Notes under the pieces: model-generated | The model's database searches: none | What the model was told of the DNA's origin: nothing | What the model saw: the letters and a program-made list of their open reading frames with translations, nothing else | Source: Xanthomonas campestris pv. phormiicola | Lineage (GTDB): Bacteria > Pseudomonadota > Gammaproteobacteria > Xanthomonadales > Xanthomonadaceae | Length of the DNA stretch: 64,000 nucleotides | Assembly: GCA_025666215.1 (NCBI GenBank) | Contig: CP102593.1 | Coordinates: forward strand, 4,663,001 to 4,727,000 | Direction: 5' to 3' | Part shown: positions 40,546-50,059 of the stretch, piece by piece | Position numbering within the stretch: position 1 is the first letter of the stretch | How the letters are laid out: each line of letters opens with the position of its first letter | Position numbers and translations under genes: made by a program

Positions 40546-41628
40546 ATGTCGCTCGACCACTACCGCCTGCTCGGCCGCTCCGGCCTGCGCGTCAGCCCCA
40601 TCTCGCTGGGCACGATGACCTTCGGCAACGACTGGGGCTGGGGCGCCGACGCCGCCGAAGCCAGCCGCCTGTTCGCGCGCTATGTCGAGCTTGGCGGCAA
40701 TTTCATCGACACCGCCAACACCTACACCAACGGCAGCTCCGAGACCCTGCTCGGCACCTTCGCCGAAGGCCGCCGCGACCGCCTGGTGATCGCCAGCAAG
40801 TACACCCTCAACCCCTTCCCCGGCGATCCCAACGGCGGCGGCAACCACCGCAAGAACCTGCTGCAGTCGGTGGAGGCCAGCCTGAAGCGGCTGCGCACCG
40901 ACTACCTGGACCTGCTGTACCTGCACATCTGGGACGACACCACGCCGGTGGAGGAAGTGATGCGCGGCTTCGACGACCTGGTCCGTGCCGGCAAGATCGT
41001 CTACGCCGGCATCTCCGACACGCCGGCCTGGCAGGTGGCGCGGATGCAGACCCTGGCCGACCTGCGCGGCTGGTCGCCGCTGGTGGCGCTGCAGATCGAA
41101 TACAGCCTGGCGCAGCGCACGGTCGAAGCCGAGCTGGTGCCGATGGCCGAGGCGCTCGGGCTCGCGGTGCTGGCCTGGTCGCCGCTGACCATGGGCATCC
41201 TGACCGGCAAGTACAGCCGCCAGGACCTGGCCGCGGTGCAGCGCCGCGCCGCCGACGGCCAGGCCGGCGCCGAACGCGGCGACGCCGCGCATGCACACGA
41301 AATGCTGACCGAGCGCGCGTTGGACATCGCCGATGTGGTCAAGCAGGTCGCCGCGGAGATCGGCCGTTCGCCGGCGCAGGTGGCGCTGGCCTGGCTGCTG
41401 CAGCGGCCGGGCGGCGGCGCGATCCCGATCGTCGGCGCGCGCACCCTGGCGCAGCTGGACGACAACCTCGGCGCGCTGGAGCTGCAACTGGACGCGGCGC
41501 AGTTGCAGCGGCTGGACGCGGTCAGCGCGGTGGCGCATCCGTTCCCGCACGCGTTCGTGCGCCTGCCGATGCCGCGGCACCTGGTGTCCGGCGGCACCCG
41601 CCTGCGCCCGCGTACGCCGGCGATCTGA
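40546..41628 (+). CDS. Aldo/keto reductase
   Basis: A 360-residue NADPH-dependent (beta/alpha)8-barrel reductase. [14 protein letters not shown] holds the catalytic Asp and Tyr, VIASKYTLN the lysine and LYLHIWDD the histidine; the C-terminal [16 protein letters not shown] binds the cofactor. The YhdN/YajO-like group often acts on aldehydes or methylglyoxal. It is divergent from the LysR gene at 39538. Confidence 0.88.
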   Translation: MSLDHYRLLGRSGLRVSPISLGTMTFGNDWGWGADAAEASRLFARYVELGGNFIDTANTYTNGSSETLLGTFAEGRRDRLVIASKYTLNPFPGDPNGGGNHRKNLLQSVEASLKRLRTDYLDLLYLHIWDDTTPVEEVMRGFDDLVRAGKIVYAGISDTPAWQVARMQTLADLRGWSPLVALQIEYSLAQRTVEAELVPMAEALGLAVLAWSPLTMGILTGKYSRQDLAAVQRRAADGQAGAERGDAAHAHEMLTERALDIADVVKQVAAEIGRSPAQVALAWLLQRPGGGAIPIVGARTLAQLDDNLGALELQLDAAQLQRLDAVSAVAHPFPHAFVRLPMPRHLVSGGTRLRPRTPAI

Positions 41629-41869
41629 ACCGCGGCGCCGACGCGTGACCGAACGCGGCACTGACTGTGCGCAAACGTCGGCCATGGCATGGTCGGCGCC
41701 TGCGCAGATCGCGGCGCGGCGGCACGTTTGCAGGATCGGACAAGGATCCTGCGCGATCGCGATAACCCACCGCCGCGCCGCGCCCGCATCCTCCCTGCCC
41801 CGCGACGACCGCGTCCGCGCCGCGTCTTTTCTTCTCCCGTCCCTCCCACTTCGCAACAGGAGTTTCCCG

Positions 41870-42865
<996 letters not shown>

Positions 42866-42949
42866 CCCGCTGCTCCGATCCGGCCGTGCGCGCCTGCGGC
42901 CGGCCGGGACGCGGCGCGGGCCGATTTGCCCGCGCCGCGCCGGCGTCGC

Positions 42950-43663
42950 ATGATGCCGGACGTGATCTCGTTCATCGTTCCCGCCCACGACGAAGCCGCC
43001 CTGATCGGCGACACCCTGGCGTCGCTGCATATCGCCGCCGAAGCCTTGCGCCTGGACTACGAGACCCTGGTCGTCGCCGACGCCTGCAGCGACGCCACCG
43101 CGCAGATCGCGCGCCGCCACGGCGCGCAGGTGCTGGAGGTGCAGTTGCGGCACATCGCCGCCACCCGCAATGCCGGCGCCGCCGCCAGCCGCGGCCGCTA
43201 CCTGCTGTTCGTCGATGCCGACACCCGCGTCAACACGCCACTGCTGGCGGCGGCGCTGCGCGCGCTGCACACCGGCGCGGTCGGCGGCGGTGCGCAGGTG
43301 CAGCTGCTCGGCAACGTCGCCTGGCACGAACGCGTGGCGCAAGCCCTGTTCGGCTGGTTGTTCCGCCGCACCGGCATCGCCCCCGGCTGTTTCCTGTTCT
43401 GCACGCGCAGCGCGTTCGACGCCGCCGGCGGTTTCGACGAACGCTATTACGCTGGCGAGGACGTGGCGCTGAGCCGCGCGCTGGCGCGGCGCGGCCGCTT
43501 CGTGATCCTGCGCGAGCCGGTGCATACCTCCGACCGCAAGCTGCGCAGCTTCAGCAAGCGCGAGCACCTGGGCCTGCTGCTGCAGTTGCTGCGCCGCGGC
43601 CGCGGCATGCTGCGCTCGCGCGACGCGCTCGGCTTCTGGTACGGGCAGCGCCGCGGCCGTTAG
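42950..43663 (+). CDS. Family 2 glycosyltransferase
   Basis: A 237-residue GT-A fold enzyme, short for the family. It has FIVPAHDEAALIGDTLASL, the metal-binding DAD in LLFVDADTRV and the acceptor-side FDERYYAGEDVALSRAL with the catalytic ED. No membrane helices of note. Such short enzymes glycosylate lipids or small molecules. Two ATGs lie in tandem (42950 and 42953). It is the first of seven rightward genes ending at 49581 and may belong to that unit, though gaps of 83 and 109 nt separate the first three. Confidence 0.85.
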   Translation: MMPDVISFIVPAHDEAALIGDTLASLHIAAEALRLDYETLVVADACSDATAQIARRHGAQVLEVQLRHIAATRNAGAAASRGRYLLFVDADTRVNTPLLAAALRALHTGAVGGGAQVQLLGNVAWHERVAQALFGWLFRRTGIAPGCFLFCTRSAFDAAGGFDERYYAGEDVALSRALARRGRFVILREPVHTSDRKLRSFSKREHLGLLLQLLRRGRGMLRSRDALGFWYGQRRGR

Positions 43664-43746
43664 GGCGCGCCGCCCATGTCCGCACAGGTTGCGTCGGGCC
43701 GGCAAAGCGCTTGCGCCCAACGCGGGCGACTTCCTACTCTCTGCCA

Positions 43747-44193
43747 ATGGGCGAGAACAGCAACCTGGAGATCAGGAATGCGGCGATGGCGGACCGGCAG
43801 GCGATCGTGGCGCTGATGGCGGCGCTGGACTATGCCGGAACCGAGGACTTCATCGCGGCGCGCCTGACGCAGCTGCTGGCGCATCCGGACGAGGCCTTGC
43901 TGGTGGCCGCCGCGGGAGGTGACGTATTGGGTGTGTTGTCGCTGCATTTCATGCCGCAGTTGGCATTGGCCGGCGACATCTGCCGCATCAGCTATTTCTG
44001 CGTGGACGATCGCGCGCGCGGCGCCGGGGTGGGACAGCGCTTGCTGGCGGAAGGCGAGGCGCTGGCGCGGCAGCGCGGCTGCGACCGCCTGGAGGTGCAC
44101 TGCCATGGCCGGCGCGAACGCGCGCACGCCTTCTATCGGCGGGAAGGCTTTGCCGAAGCGCCCAGATATTTCGCCAAGTCGCTGCGCGATTGA
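43747..44193 (+). CDS. GNAT-family N-acetyltransferase
   Basis: A 148-residue acyl-CoA transferase. The acetyl-CoA loop is RGAGVGQRLLAEGE after the beta-4 strand ISYFCVDDRA, and the C-terminal AHAFYRREGF is typical. Substrate is unknown. It lies between the glycosyltransferase and the ketosynthase on the same strand. Confidence 0.82.
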   Translation: MGENSNLEIRNAAMADRQAIVALMAALDYAGTEDFIAARLTQLLAHPDEALLVAAAGGDVLGVLSLHFMPQLALAGDICRISYFCVDDRARGAGVGQRLLAEGEALARQRGCDRLEVHCHGRRERAHAFYRREGFAEAPRYFAKSLRD

Positions 44194-44302
44194 GGACTGT
44201 CTGAGGTCGCCAGCCGCAGGCGGCGGTGCGATCTTCCCGAGCGCGGTTGCCGGCGTCGATCCGCTGGCAGTACGCTGCGCCCCCCTTGCGCGAGCTTTGG
44301 CA

Positions 44303-45319
44303 ATGACCGTCGACCCCAGCAGGCCCATCGCGGTGCGCATCCTCGGCACGGGCGACTATCTGCCGGCGCGGCAAGTGGCCTCGGACAGCTTCGACCAGCG
44401 CTGGGGCAAGCCCGCCGGCTGGACCCTGCGCCACGCCGGGGTCGGCGTGCGCCACTACGCCGGCGCCGACGAACCGGCCTCGCTGATGGGCGAACGCGCC
44501 GCGCGCGCGGCGCTGGCGGCGGCGCAGCTCGAACCGGACCAGGTCGATTGCGTGATCTCCGCCTGCAGCCTGATGGAGCAGGCGATCCCCTGCAGCGCCG
44601 CGCTGCTGCACGCGCGCCTCGGCCTGCAGGGCAGCGGACTGGCCGCATTCGACATCAACGCCACCTGCCTGAGCTTCGTCGCCGCACTGGACCTGGCCGC
44701 CTGCGCGATCGCGGCCGGCCGCTACCGGCGCGTGCTGATCGTGTCCAGCGAGATCGCCAGCGTCGGCCTGAACTGGGACGACGTGGACACCGCGCCGCTG
44801 TTCGGCGACGGCGCCGCGGCGGTGGTGCTGGGCGCGGACAGCGGCGACAGCGGCTCGCAGCTGCTGGCCGCGCACCTGGAAACCTATTCCGAAGGCATCG
44901 CGCATTGCCGGGTCCGCGCCGGCGGCACCGGTCTGCGCCTGGAGCACGGCATCGACGCGTTGCGCGCCGGCTCGCTGTTCGAAATGAACGGGCGCGCCAC
45001 CTACCGCCTCGCCGCGGCGCAGTTGCCCGGGTTCCTGCAGCGGCTGCTGGACAAGGCCGGTGTCGAACTCGCGCAGTTGCAGCGGATCGTGCCGCACCAG
45101 GCCAGCGCCAAGGCGCTGCGGCACCTGCAGGTCGCGCTGCGGCTGACGCCGGGCACGCTGGTCGATGTGATCGGCGCACGCGGCAACCAGATGGCCGCCT
45201 CGATCCCCAGCGCACTGCATCAGGCCATCGCCGACGGCCGCATCGTGCGCGGCGACCTGATCGGCCTGGTCGGCTCCGGCGCCGGGCTGGCGTTCGGCGG
45301 CGCAGTGCTGAGGTACTGA
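44303..45319 (+). CDS. FabH-like 3-oxoacyl-ACP synthase III
   Basis: A 338-residue thiolase-fold enzyme that condenses acyl thioesters. The catalytic triad is complete: Cys122 (INATCLSF), His265 (IVPHQAS) and Asn295 (GARGNQMAASIPS). The C-terminal GLVGSGAGLAFGGAVLRY glycine loop is intact. By eye, the position of OleA's base Glu117 is Ile95, so FabH-like decarboxylative condensation is likelier than OleA head-to-head chemistry. It is one base before the SDR gene, so the two are surely co-transcribed. Fatty-acid synthesis genes are absent, which points to a specialised product. Confidence 0.85.
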   Translation: MTVDPSRPIAVRILGTGDYLPARQVASDSFDQRWGKPAGWTLRHAGVGVRHYAGADEPASLMGERAARAALAAAQLEPDQVDCVISACSLMEQAIPCSAALLHARLGLQGSGLAAFDINATCLSFVAALDLAACAIAAGRYRRVLIVSSEIASVGLNWDDVDTAPLFGDGAAAVVLGADSGDSGSQLLAAHLETYSEGIAHCRVRAGGTGLRLEHGIDALRAGSLFEMNGRATYRLAAAQLPGFLQRLLDKAGVELAQLQRIVPHQASAKALRHLQVALRLTPGTLVDVIGARGNQMAASIPSALHQAIADGRIVRGDLIGLVGSGAGLAFGGAVLRY

Positions 45320-45320
45320 C

Positions 45321-46298
45321 ATGGCGCGCATCCTGGTCACCGGCGCCTCCGGCTTCATCGGCGCGCACATCGTCCGCGCCCTTGCCGCCGACGGCGCGCA
45401 GGTCCGCGCCAGCGGCCGCAATGCCGCCGCCCTGGCCGCCTTCGCCGGCGACCCGCGCATCGACGTGGTCCGCGCCGAACTGTGCCGCGACGATCTGGCA
45501 GCGTTGCTCGCTGGCTGCGACGCGGTGATCCACTGCGCCGCGCTGTCCGCGCCTTGGGCCCGCGCCGAGCTGTTCCGCCAGGCCAACGTGGTCGCCACCG
45601 AGCGCCTGCTCGCCGCCGCGCAGCGCGCGCAGGTGCGCCGCTTCGTGTATTTCAGTTCGCCGAGCATCTATTTCCGCTTCGCCGACCAATACCAGGTCCG
45701 CGAAGCGTTCACTCCGCCGGCGCGCTGGATCGGCGGCTATCCGCAGACCAAGTGGGAGGCGGAGGAAAAAGTGCGCGCCGCCGCCGCGGCCGGGCTGCCG
45801 GCATTGGTGCTGCGTCCGCGCGCGGTGTTCGGCCACGGCGACAACGCGATCGTGCCGCGGCTGCTGGCGGTGGCGCAGCGCGGCTGGTTCCCGCTGGTGC
45901 ACGGCGGACGCGCGATGATCGACGTGTGCTGCGTGGAGAACGCGGTGGCCGCGGCGCTGGCCGCACTGCGCGCCGAACACCTCGGCGACGGCCGCGCCTA
46001 CAACATCAGCAACGGCACGCCGATCGCGGTGCGCGACCTGCTCACGCAGCTGTTCGCGGCGCTGCAGCTGCGCGTGCGCCTGCTGCCGGTGCCGCGCCGC
46101 CTGGCCCTGGCGCTGGCCAGCGTCGGCGAGCAGATCGCCTTGCGCCGGCGCGGGCAACCGGAGCCGCGGCTGAGCCGCTACGGCATCGGCGTGCTCGGCT
46201 ACTCGCAGACGCTGGACATCGGCCGCGCGCGGCGCGAACTCGGCTACGCGCCGCTGCTGTCCACCGAGGCCGGGCTGGCCGCTCTGGCGCGCAGATGA
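45321..46298 (+). CDS. Extended SDR, NAD-dependent epimerase/3-beta-HSD-like reductase
   Basis: A 325-residue extended short-chain dehydrogenase: NAD(P) motif GASGFIGAHI (residues 8-17), catalytic Ser112/113, Tyr140 and Lys144 (YPQTK). VIHCAALSAPWA and LRPRAVFGHGDNAIVPRLL put it near OleD and 3-beta-hydroxysteroid dehydrogenases, which reduce beta-keto groups. Directly after a ketosynthase, it would reduce the beta-keto product (inference). Confidence 0.87.
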   Translation: MARILVTGASGFIGAHIVRALAADGAQVRASGRNAAALAAFAGDPRIDVVRAELCRDDLAALLAGCDAVIHCAALSAPWARAELFRQANVVATERLLAAAQRAQVRRFVYFSSPSIYFRFADQYQVREAFTPPARWIGGYPQTKWEAEEKVRAAAAAGLPALVLRPRAVFGHGDNAIVPRLLAVAQRGWFPLVHGGRAMIDVCCVENAVAAALAALRAEHLGDGRAYNISNGTPIAVRDLLTQLFAALQLRVRLLPVPRRLALALASVGEQIALRRRGQPEPRLSRYGIGVLGYSQTLDIGRARRELGYAPLLSTEAGLAALARR

Positions 46299-46358
46299 GC
46301 CAGCGCCGGCAAGCTCCTGTCCAACCCCCGGCCTACGCGGGCGCATGCGCCTTTGCAC

Positions 46359-46385
46359 GTGTGGGAGGGACTTCAGTCCCGACGC
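46359..46385. repeat. REP-like element inside the ketosynthase operon
   Basis: GTGTGGGAGGGACTTCAGTCCCGACGC (single copy) lies in the 154-nt gap between the SDR and hydrolase genes. GGGAC-TTCA-GTCCC is a 5-bp hairpin core. It is the only copy in this window that sits between genes of one probable operon. Confidence 0.8.
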
Positions 46386-46452
46386 GACTGGCCCGCCAGA
46401 GCGCCGCGGCCGAACCATCGCCCACGCATCGCGCGGCCAGGCGAGCACACGC

Positions 46453-47301
46453 ATGAGCGCACCGACGCTGCACTGGCGGCTGTACGAAGCCGGGCACTGC
46501 ACCCATCCCGAACGCGCCACGCGCCGCGGCGCGGCGCTGACGCCGTGCCAGTTCCCCGCGCTGGCGGCGCTGCTGCAGCATCCGCTGCATGGCAACCTGC
46601 TGTTCGACACCGGCTACTCGCAGCATTTTCTCGACGCCACCGCGCGCTTTCCCGAGCGCCTGTACCGCGTGCTGACGCCGGTGCATCTGGCGCCCGGGCA
46701 ATCGCTGCGCGAACAGCTGGCCGCCGACGGCATCGACGCGGCGGCGATCGACTGGCTCGTGCTGTCGCATTTCCATGGCGACCACGTCGGCGGCGTGGCC
46801 GATTTCGCGCAGGCGCGCATCGCCTGCGCGCAACAGGCCTGGGACGACCTGCAGCGGCGCGGGCGGCTGGCGGCGCTGCGCGAAGGCTTCCTGCCGGCGC
46901 TGCTGCGCGGCGCGCGCGCACGCATGCACTGGTTCGAGGCATTGCCGGCAGGCGCGGCGCCCGCGGCGCTGCGCGGCTTCGGCACGCTGCGCGACCTGTT
47001 CGGCGACGGCAGCGTGCTGCTGGTGCCGCTGCCGGGGCACGCGCCCGGCCACTACGGACTGTGGTTCGAGGACGCGCACGGGCCGGTGTTCCTGGTCGCC
47101 GATGCGGCCTGGTCCAGCGCCGCGATCGCCGACGGCACGCCGCCGCCGGCGCTGGTCACCCAGCTGCTCGGCGAGCACCGCGTCTACCGCGACACGCTGG
47201 CACGGCTGCACGCGCTGCGCCTGGCCGAACCGGCGCTGCGCATGGTGCCCTCGCATTGCCGGCAATGGCGCCCGGCCGCGCACCGGAGCGGCGATGCCTA
47301 G
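46453..47301 (+). CDS. Metallo-beta-lactamase-fold hydrolase
   Basis: A 282-residue zinc hydrolase. The first metal motif is HxHxDH at His106, His108, Asp110 and His111 (SHFHGDHVGG); further ligands follow in PLPGHAPGHY, VADAAW and VPSHCRQW. This layout is shared with N-acyl-homoserine lactonases and related thioester or ester hydrolases. In this gene set it could release or open an acyl product. The ATG at 46453 precedes the conserved HWRLYEAG. Its end overlaps the ATP-grasp gene by 8 nt. Confidence 0.85.
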   Translation: MSAPTLHWRLYEAGHCTHPERATRRGAALTPCQFPALAALLQHPLHGNLLFDTGYSQHFLDATARFPERLYRVLTPVHLAPGQSLREQLAADGIDAAAIDWLVLSHFHGDHVGGVADFAQARIACAQQAWDDLQRRGRLAALREGFLPALLRGARARMHWFEALPAGAAPAALRGFGTLRDLFGDGSVLLVPLPGHAPGHYGLWFEDAHGPVFLVADAAWSSAAIADGTPPPALVTQLLGEHRVYRDTLARLHALRLAEPALRMVPSHCRQWRPAAHRSGDA

Positions 47302-48475
47302 CGCGCCGGCGGTGCTGATCACCGGCGCGCGTGCGCCGGTGGCGCTGGACCTGGCGCGCCGCTTCGCCGCGCAGGGCTGGCGCGTGCACCTGGCCGACAG
47401 CGTGGCCTGCCGCATTTCCGGCTGGTCGCGCGCGGCCAGCGCCAGCCATCGCATCGCTTCGGCGCGTTACGCAGCGACCGCCTACATCGCCGACCTCAAC
47501 GCGCTGGTCGCGCGCGAGCGCATCGCGCTGTTGCTGCCCACCTGCGAGGAGGTGTTCTACCTGGCCCGCTACCGGCAGGCGCTGCCGGCGCAGCTGGACG
47601 TGCTGGTGGACGCGTTCGACACGCTGCGCACGCTGCACAGCAAATGGCGATTCCTGCAACTCGCGCGCACGCTCGACGCCGACGTGGACGTGCCGCACAG
47701 CGCACAGGTGCGCGACCTGGCGCAGGCGCGCGAATGGGCCGGTACCGCGCCGCTGGTGCTGAAGCCGGAATACTCGCGCTTCGGCGTGCACGTGCGCGTG
47801 CATCCGCACGGCCTGCCCGCCGCCGCGCCGCCGCTGCCGGACCAGGGCAATTGGGTCGCGCAACGCTATTGCGCCGGCGAGGAACGCTGCTCCTACGCGG
47901 TGGCCCGCGACGGCGTGCTGCTGGCGCACGCGGTGTACCGCCCGCGCTACCGGCTGCAGCGCAGCTCCAGCTATTACTTCGACGCCGCGCCGGCGCCGCA
48001 GATCGAGCGCTTCACCGCGCAGCTGGCGCGCGCGCTGCGCTTCAGCGGGCAACTCTCCTTCGATTGGATCGTCTCGGCGCAAGGCCGCTACAGCGTGATC
48101 GAATGCAATCCGCGTGCGACCAGCGGCTTGCACCTGTTCGCCGCATCCGACCCGCTGGTCGCCGCGCTGGACGGCAGCCGCCGCGACCCGGCCGCGCTCG
48201 TGCGCCCGGCGCCGACGCGCGCGGCGATGCTCGGCCCGCTGATGCTCGGCGTCGCGCTGCCGGCCGCATTGCGTCATGGCCGACTGCGCCAGTGGCGCGA
48301 GGACTACGCCCGCGCCGACGATGTGCTCGCACCGCGCGGCGACCGGCGTCCGCTGGCCGGCGCGCTGCGCGACCTGGGCAGCCACGCGCGGCTGGCACTG
48401 GCCCAGCGCTGCACATTGCGCGAGGCCTCCACCCGCGATACCGAATGGGACGGCCAGGCCCTGCCGCCGCCATGA
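47294..48475 (+). CDS. ATP-grasp ligase-like protein
   Basis: A 393-residue protein. The N-terminal Rossmann-like part (VLITGARAPVALDLARRFAA) is of the carbamoyl-phosphate-synthase/ATP-grasp type. LVLKPEYSRFGVHVR is the ATP-binding strand, and the metal-binding acid and Asn are in SVIECNPRATSGLHLF. ATP-grasp enzymes join a carboxylate to an amine or thiol through an acyl phosphate. Its start overlaps the hydrolase gene by 8 nt and its stop overlaps the next gene (ATGA), so all three are translationally coupled. Confidence 0.82.
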   Translation: MPSAPAVLITGARAPVALDLARRFAAQGWRVHLADSVACRISGWSRAASASHRIASARYAATAYIADLNALVARERIALLLPTCEEVFYLARYRQALPAQLDVLVDAFDTLRTLHSKWRFLQLARTLDADVDVPHSAQVRDLAQAREWAGTAPLVLKPEYSRFGVHVRVHPHGLPAAAPPLPDQGNWVAQRYCAGEERCSYAVARDGVLLAHAVYRPRYRLQRSSSYYFDAAPAPQIERFTAQLARALRFSGQLSFDWIVSAQGRYSVIECNPRATSGLHLFAASDPLVAALDGSRRDPAALVRPAPTRAAMLGPLMLGVALPAALRHGRLRQWREDYARADDVLAPRGDRRPLAGALRDLGSHARLALAQRCTLREASTRDTEWDGQALPPP

Positions 48476-49581
48476 ACGGCGCCGCCGAGGCCCGCATGGA
48501 CTACGCCGTGCAGGCGCAGCGTTTCGCCGACCTGCATGGCGGCCGCGATGCGCAGGGCGTGGCCGGCAACCTGTACGCGCGCATCGAGATGTTGCAGGCC
48601 GGCGCGCTGTCGATGCCGGTCACGGTGAGCGAGGAGCGCGCGGGCAACGCCTGGGTGTGCTCGCCGCGCACCACCTATGCCGACTATGCCGCCGAGGAGG
48701 CCGCACGCCTGTTGCCGCCGGCAGTGGCCGCGCCGCTGCGCGGGCTGTGCGGCGGCATCGGCGCCTGGCTGGACTGGGCACGGATCGACCGTGCGGTCAC
48801 CCTCAACAACTGGCTGCTGTCCACCAACCTGTACCCGCCGCTGCCGGCTGCAGGACTGGGCGCCCTGCTGGACGCCGCACGCGCGCGCTGGCCGGACCAC
48901 GCGCTGTGGTTCCGCTCGTTGAACCGGGTCGATACGCCGCAGTGGCTGGACGCGCTGCAGGCGCAGGGCTTCACCCTGATCGGCAGCCGCCAGGTCTATC
49001 TGTACGACGACTGGCCGGCGCTGCTGCAGCACCGCGACCTGGCCCGCGACCTCAAGCTGACCGCACGCACCGACCTGCAGCGCTGCGGCAACGACGCCAT
49101 CGGCGAGGCCGACTATCCGCGCATCGCCGCGCTGTACGCGCAGCTGTACCTGGACAAGTATTCGCGCTGCAATCCGGCCTACCACGCCGATTTCCTGCGC
49201 GCCTGGCACCGCGCCGGGCTGCTGCGCTTCGATGGCTTTCGCGGCGAGGACGGCGCCCTGGCCTGCATCACCGGCCTGTTCGGCATCGGCCGCACGCTGA
49301 CCGCGCCGATCGTCGGCTACGACCTGCAGCAACCGCAGCGGCTGGCGCTGTACCGCACGCTCACCGCCTGCGGCTTCGAGCATGCGCTGCGCCACGGCCG
49401 CCGGCTCAACCAGAGCGCCGGCGCGGCCAGCTTCAAGCGCCAGCGCGGCGGCACCCCGGTGATCGAGTACAGCGCGGTGGACGCGCGCCACCTGCCGCTG
49501 CGCCGGCGCCAGCCGATCGCTGCGCTCGGCGCGCTGACCGAACACCTCGGCGTGCCGCTGATGCGCCGCTATCGGCTATGA
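48472..49581 (+). CDS. FemAB/GNAT-like protein of unknown function
   Basis: A 369-residue cytoplasmic protein. The first half is unfamiliar (YAVQAQRFADLHGGRDAQGV, a TYADYAAEEAARLL helix). The second half (about 190-340) has the look of an acyltransferase of the FemAB or BioF2-like GNAT group, with IAALYAQLYLDKYSRCNPAY and LALYRTLTACGFEHALRHG. It is coupled to the ATP-grasp gene by ATGA. A role in transferring an amino acid or acyl group fits the context but is inference. Confidence 0.6.
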   Translation: MNGAAEARMDYAVQAQRFADLHGGRDAQGVAGNLYARIEMLQAGALSMPVTVSEERAGNAWVCSPRTTYADYAAEEAARLLPPAVAAPLRGLCGGIGAWLDWARIDRAVTLNNWLLSTNLYPPLPAAGLGALLDAARARWPDHALWFRSLNRVDTPQWLDALQAQGFTLIGSRQVYLYDDWPALLQHRDLARDLKLTARTDLQRCGNDAIGEADYPRIAALYAQLYLDKYSRCNPAYHADFLRAWHRAGLLRFDGFRGEDGALACITGLFGIGRTLTAPIVGYDLQQPQRLALYRTLTACGFEHALRHGRRLNQSAGAASFKRQRGGTPVIEYSAVDARHLPLRRRQPIAALGALTEHLGVPLMRRYRL

Positions 49582-50059
49582 GAAACCGGCACGCCGCGGC
49601 GGCTCCGATCGCAGCGGAAAAGCGCTAAAGGCGGCGCAACCGCCGCCGATAACACGGCAAGCTCAAGCGCCAGGAACCGGATGGACCGCATCGACCTTTC
49701 CGGTCGACGTGTTCCGCGCCGCCAAACCCACCCGGCATCCACGCGCACGCCATCATGAGCCGCAAAGGCGTATCGCATCCCGGAAGATTGCGGTCGAACG
49801 CAGCGGCAAACTCACGGATAACGGATATACGCAAGACCATGGTGTCAGGCCTGTCGCCCACAGCGCAGCGCGGAGGTTCGCATCATCGTCTGCAGCGCCA
49901 GGCGACGCCGCGATTTTCCGCAATTCCATCGCCCGGTGCAGCGTGGCGCATTGGAAACGCTTGCAGTGCGGCAACGGCCGCAATGGGCAGTTGGCATATT
50001 CTCGCTACCCCATACCGGGTAGTCTCTGAACATCGTTTGCGCCGCGGATCGGGGGACTT
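49582..50059. other. Intergenic region after the ketosynthase operon
   Basis: No gene is supported. A 7-bp GC hairpin GGCGGCG-CAAC-CGCCGCC lies at 49630-49647, 48 nt past the last operon stop, without a T tract. An inverted repeat CTACCC-N6-GGGTAG at 50005-50022 precedes the diguanylate cyclase gene. Base composition is a little less GC-rich than around it. Confidence 0.5.
50005..50022. promoter_or_regulatory. CTACCC-N6-GGGTAG dyad upstream of the diguanylate cyclase
   Basis: A perfect 6-bp inverted repeat with a 6-bp spacer, 37 nt before the TTG start of the cyclase. The size and symmetry suit a dimeric repressor or activator. No known consensus is matched with certainty. Confidence 0.4.

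Noticed and set aside
41629..41869. A gene between the two aldo/keto reductases
   Set aside because: Open frames here are short or read through from neighbours and have no ribosome-binding site or protein-like composition.
44303..46298. Ketosynthase plus SDR as oleA-oleD of the olefin pathway
   Set aside because: The OleA glutamate is not seen, and no OleB hydrolase or OleC ligase is adjacent; the SDR similarity is only at family level.
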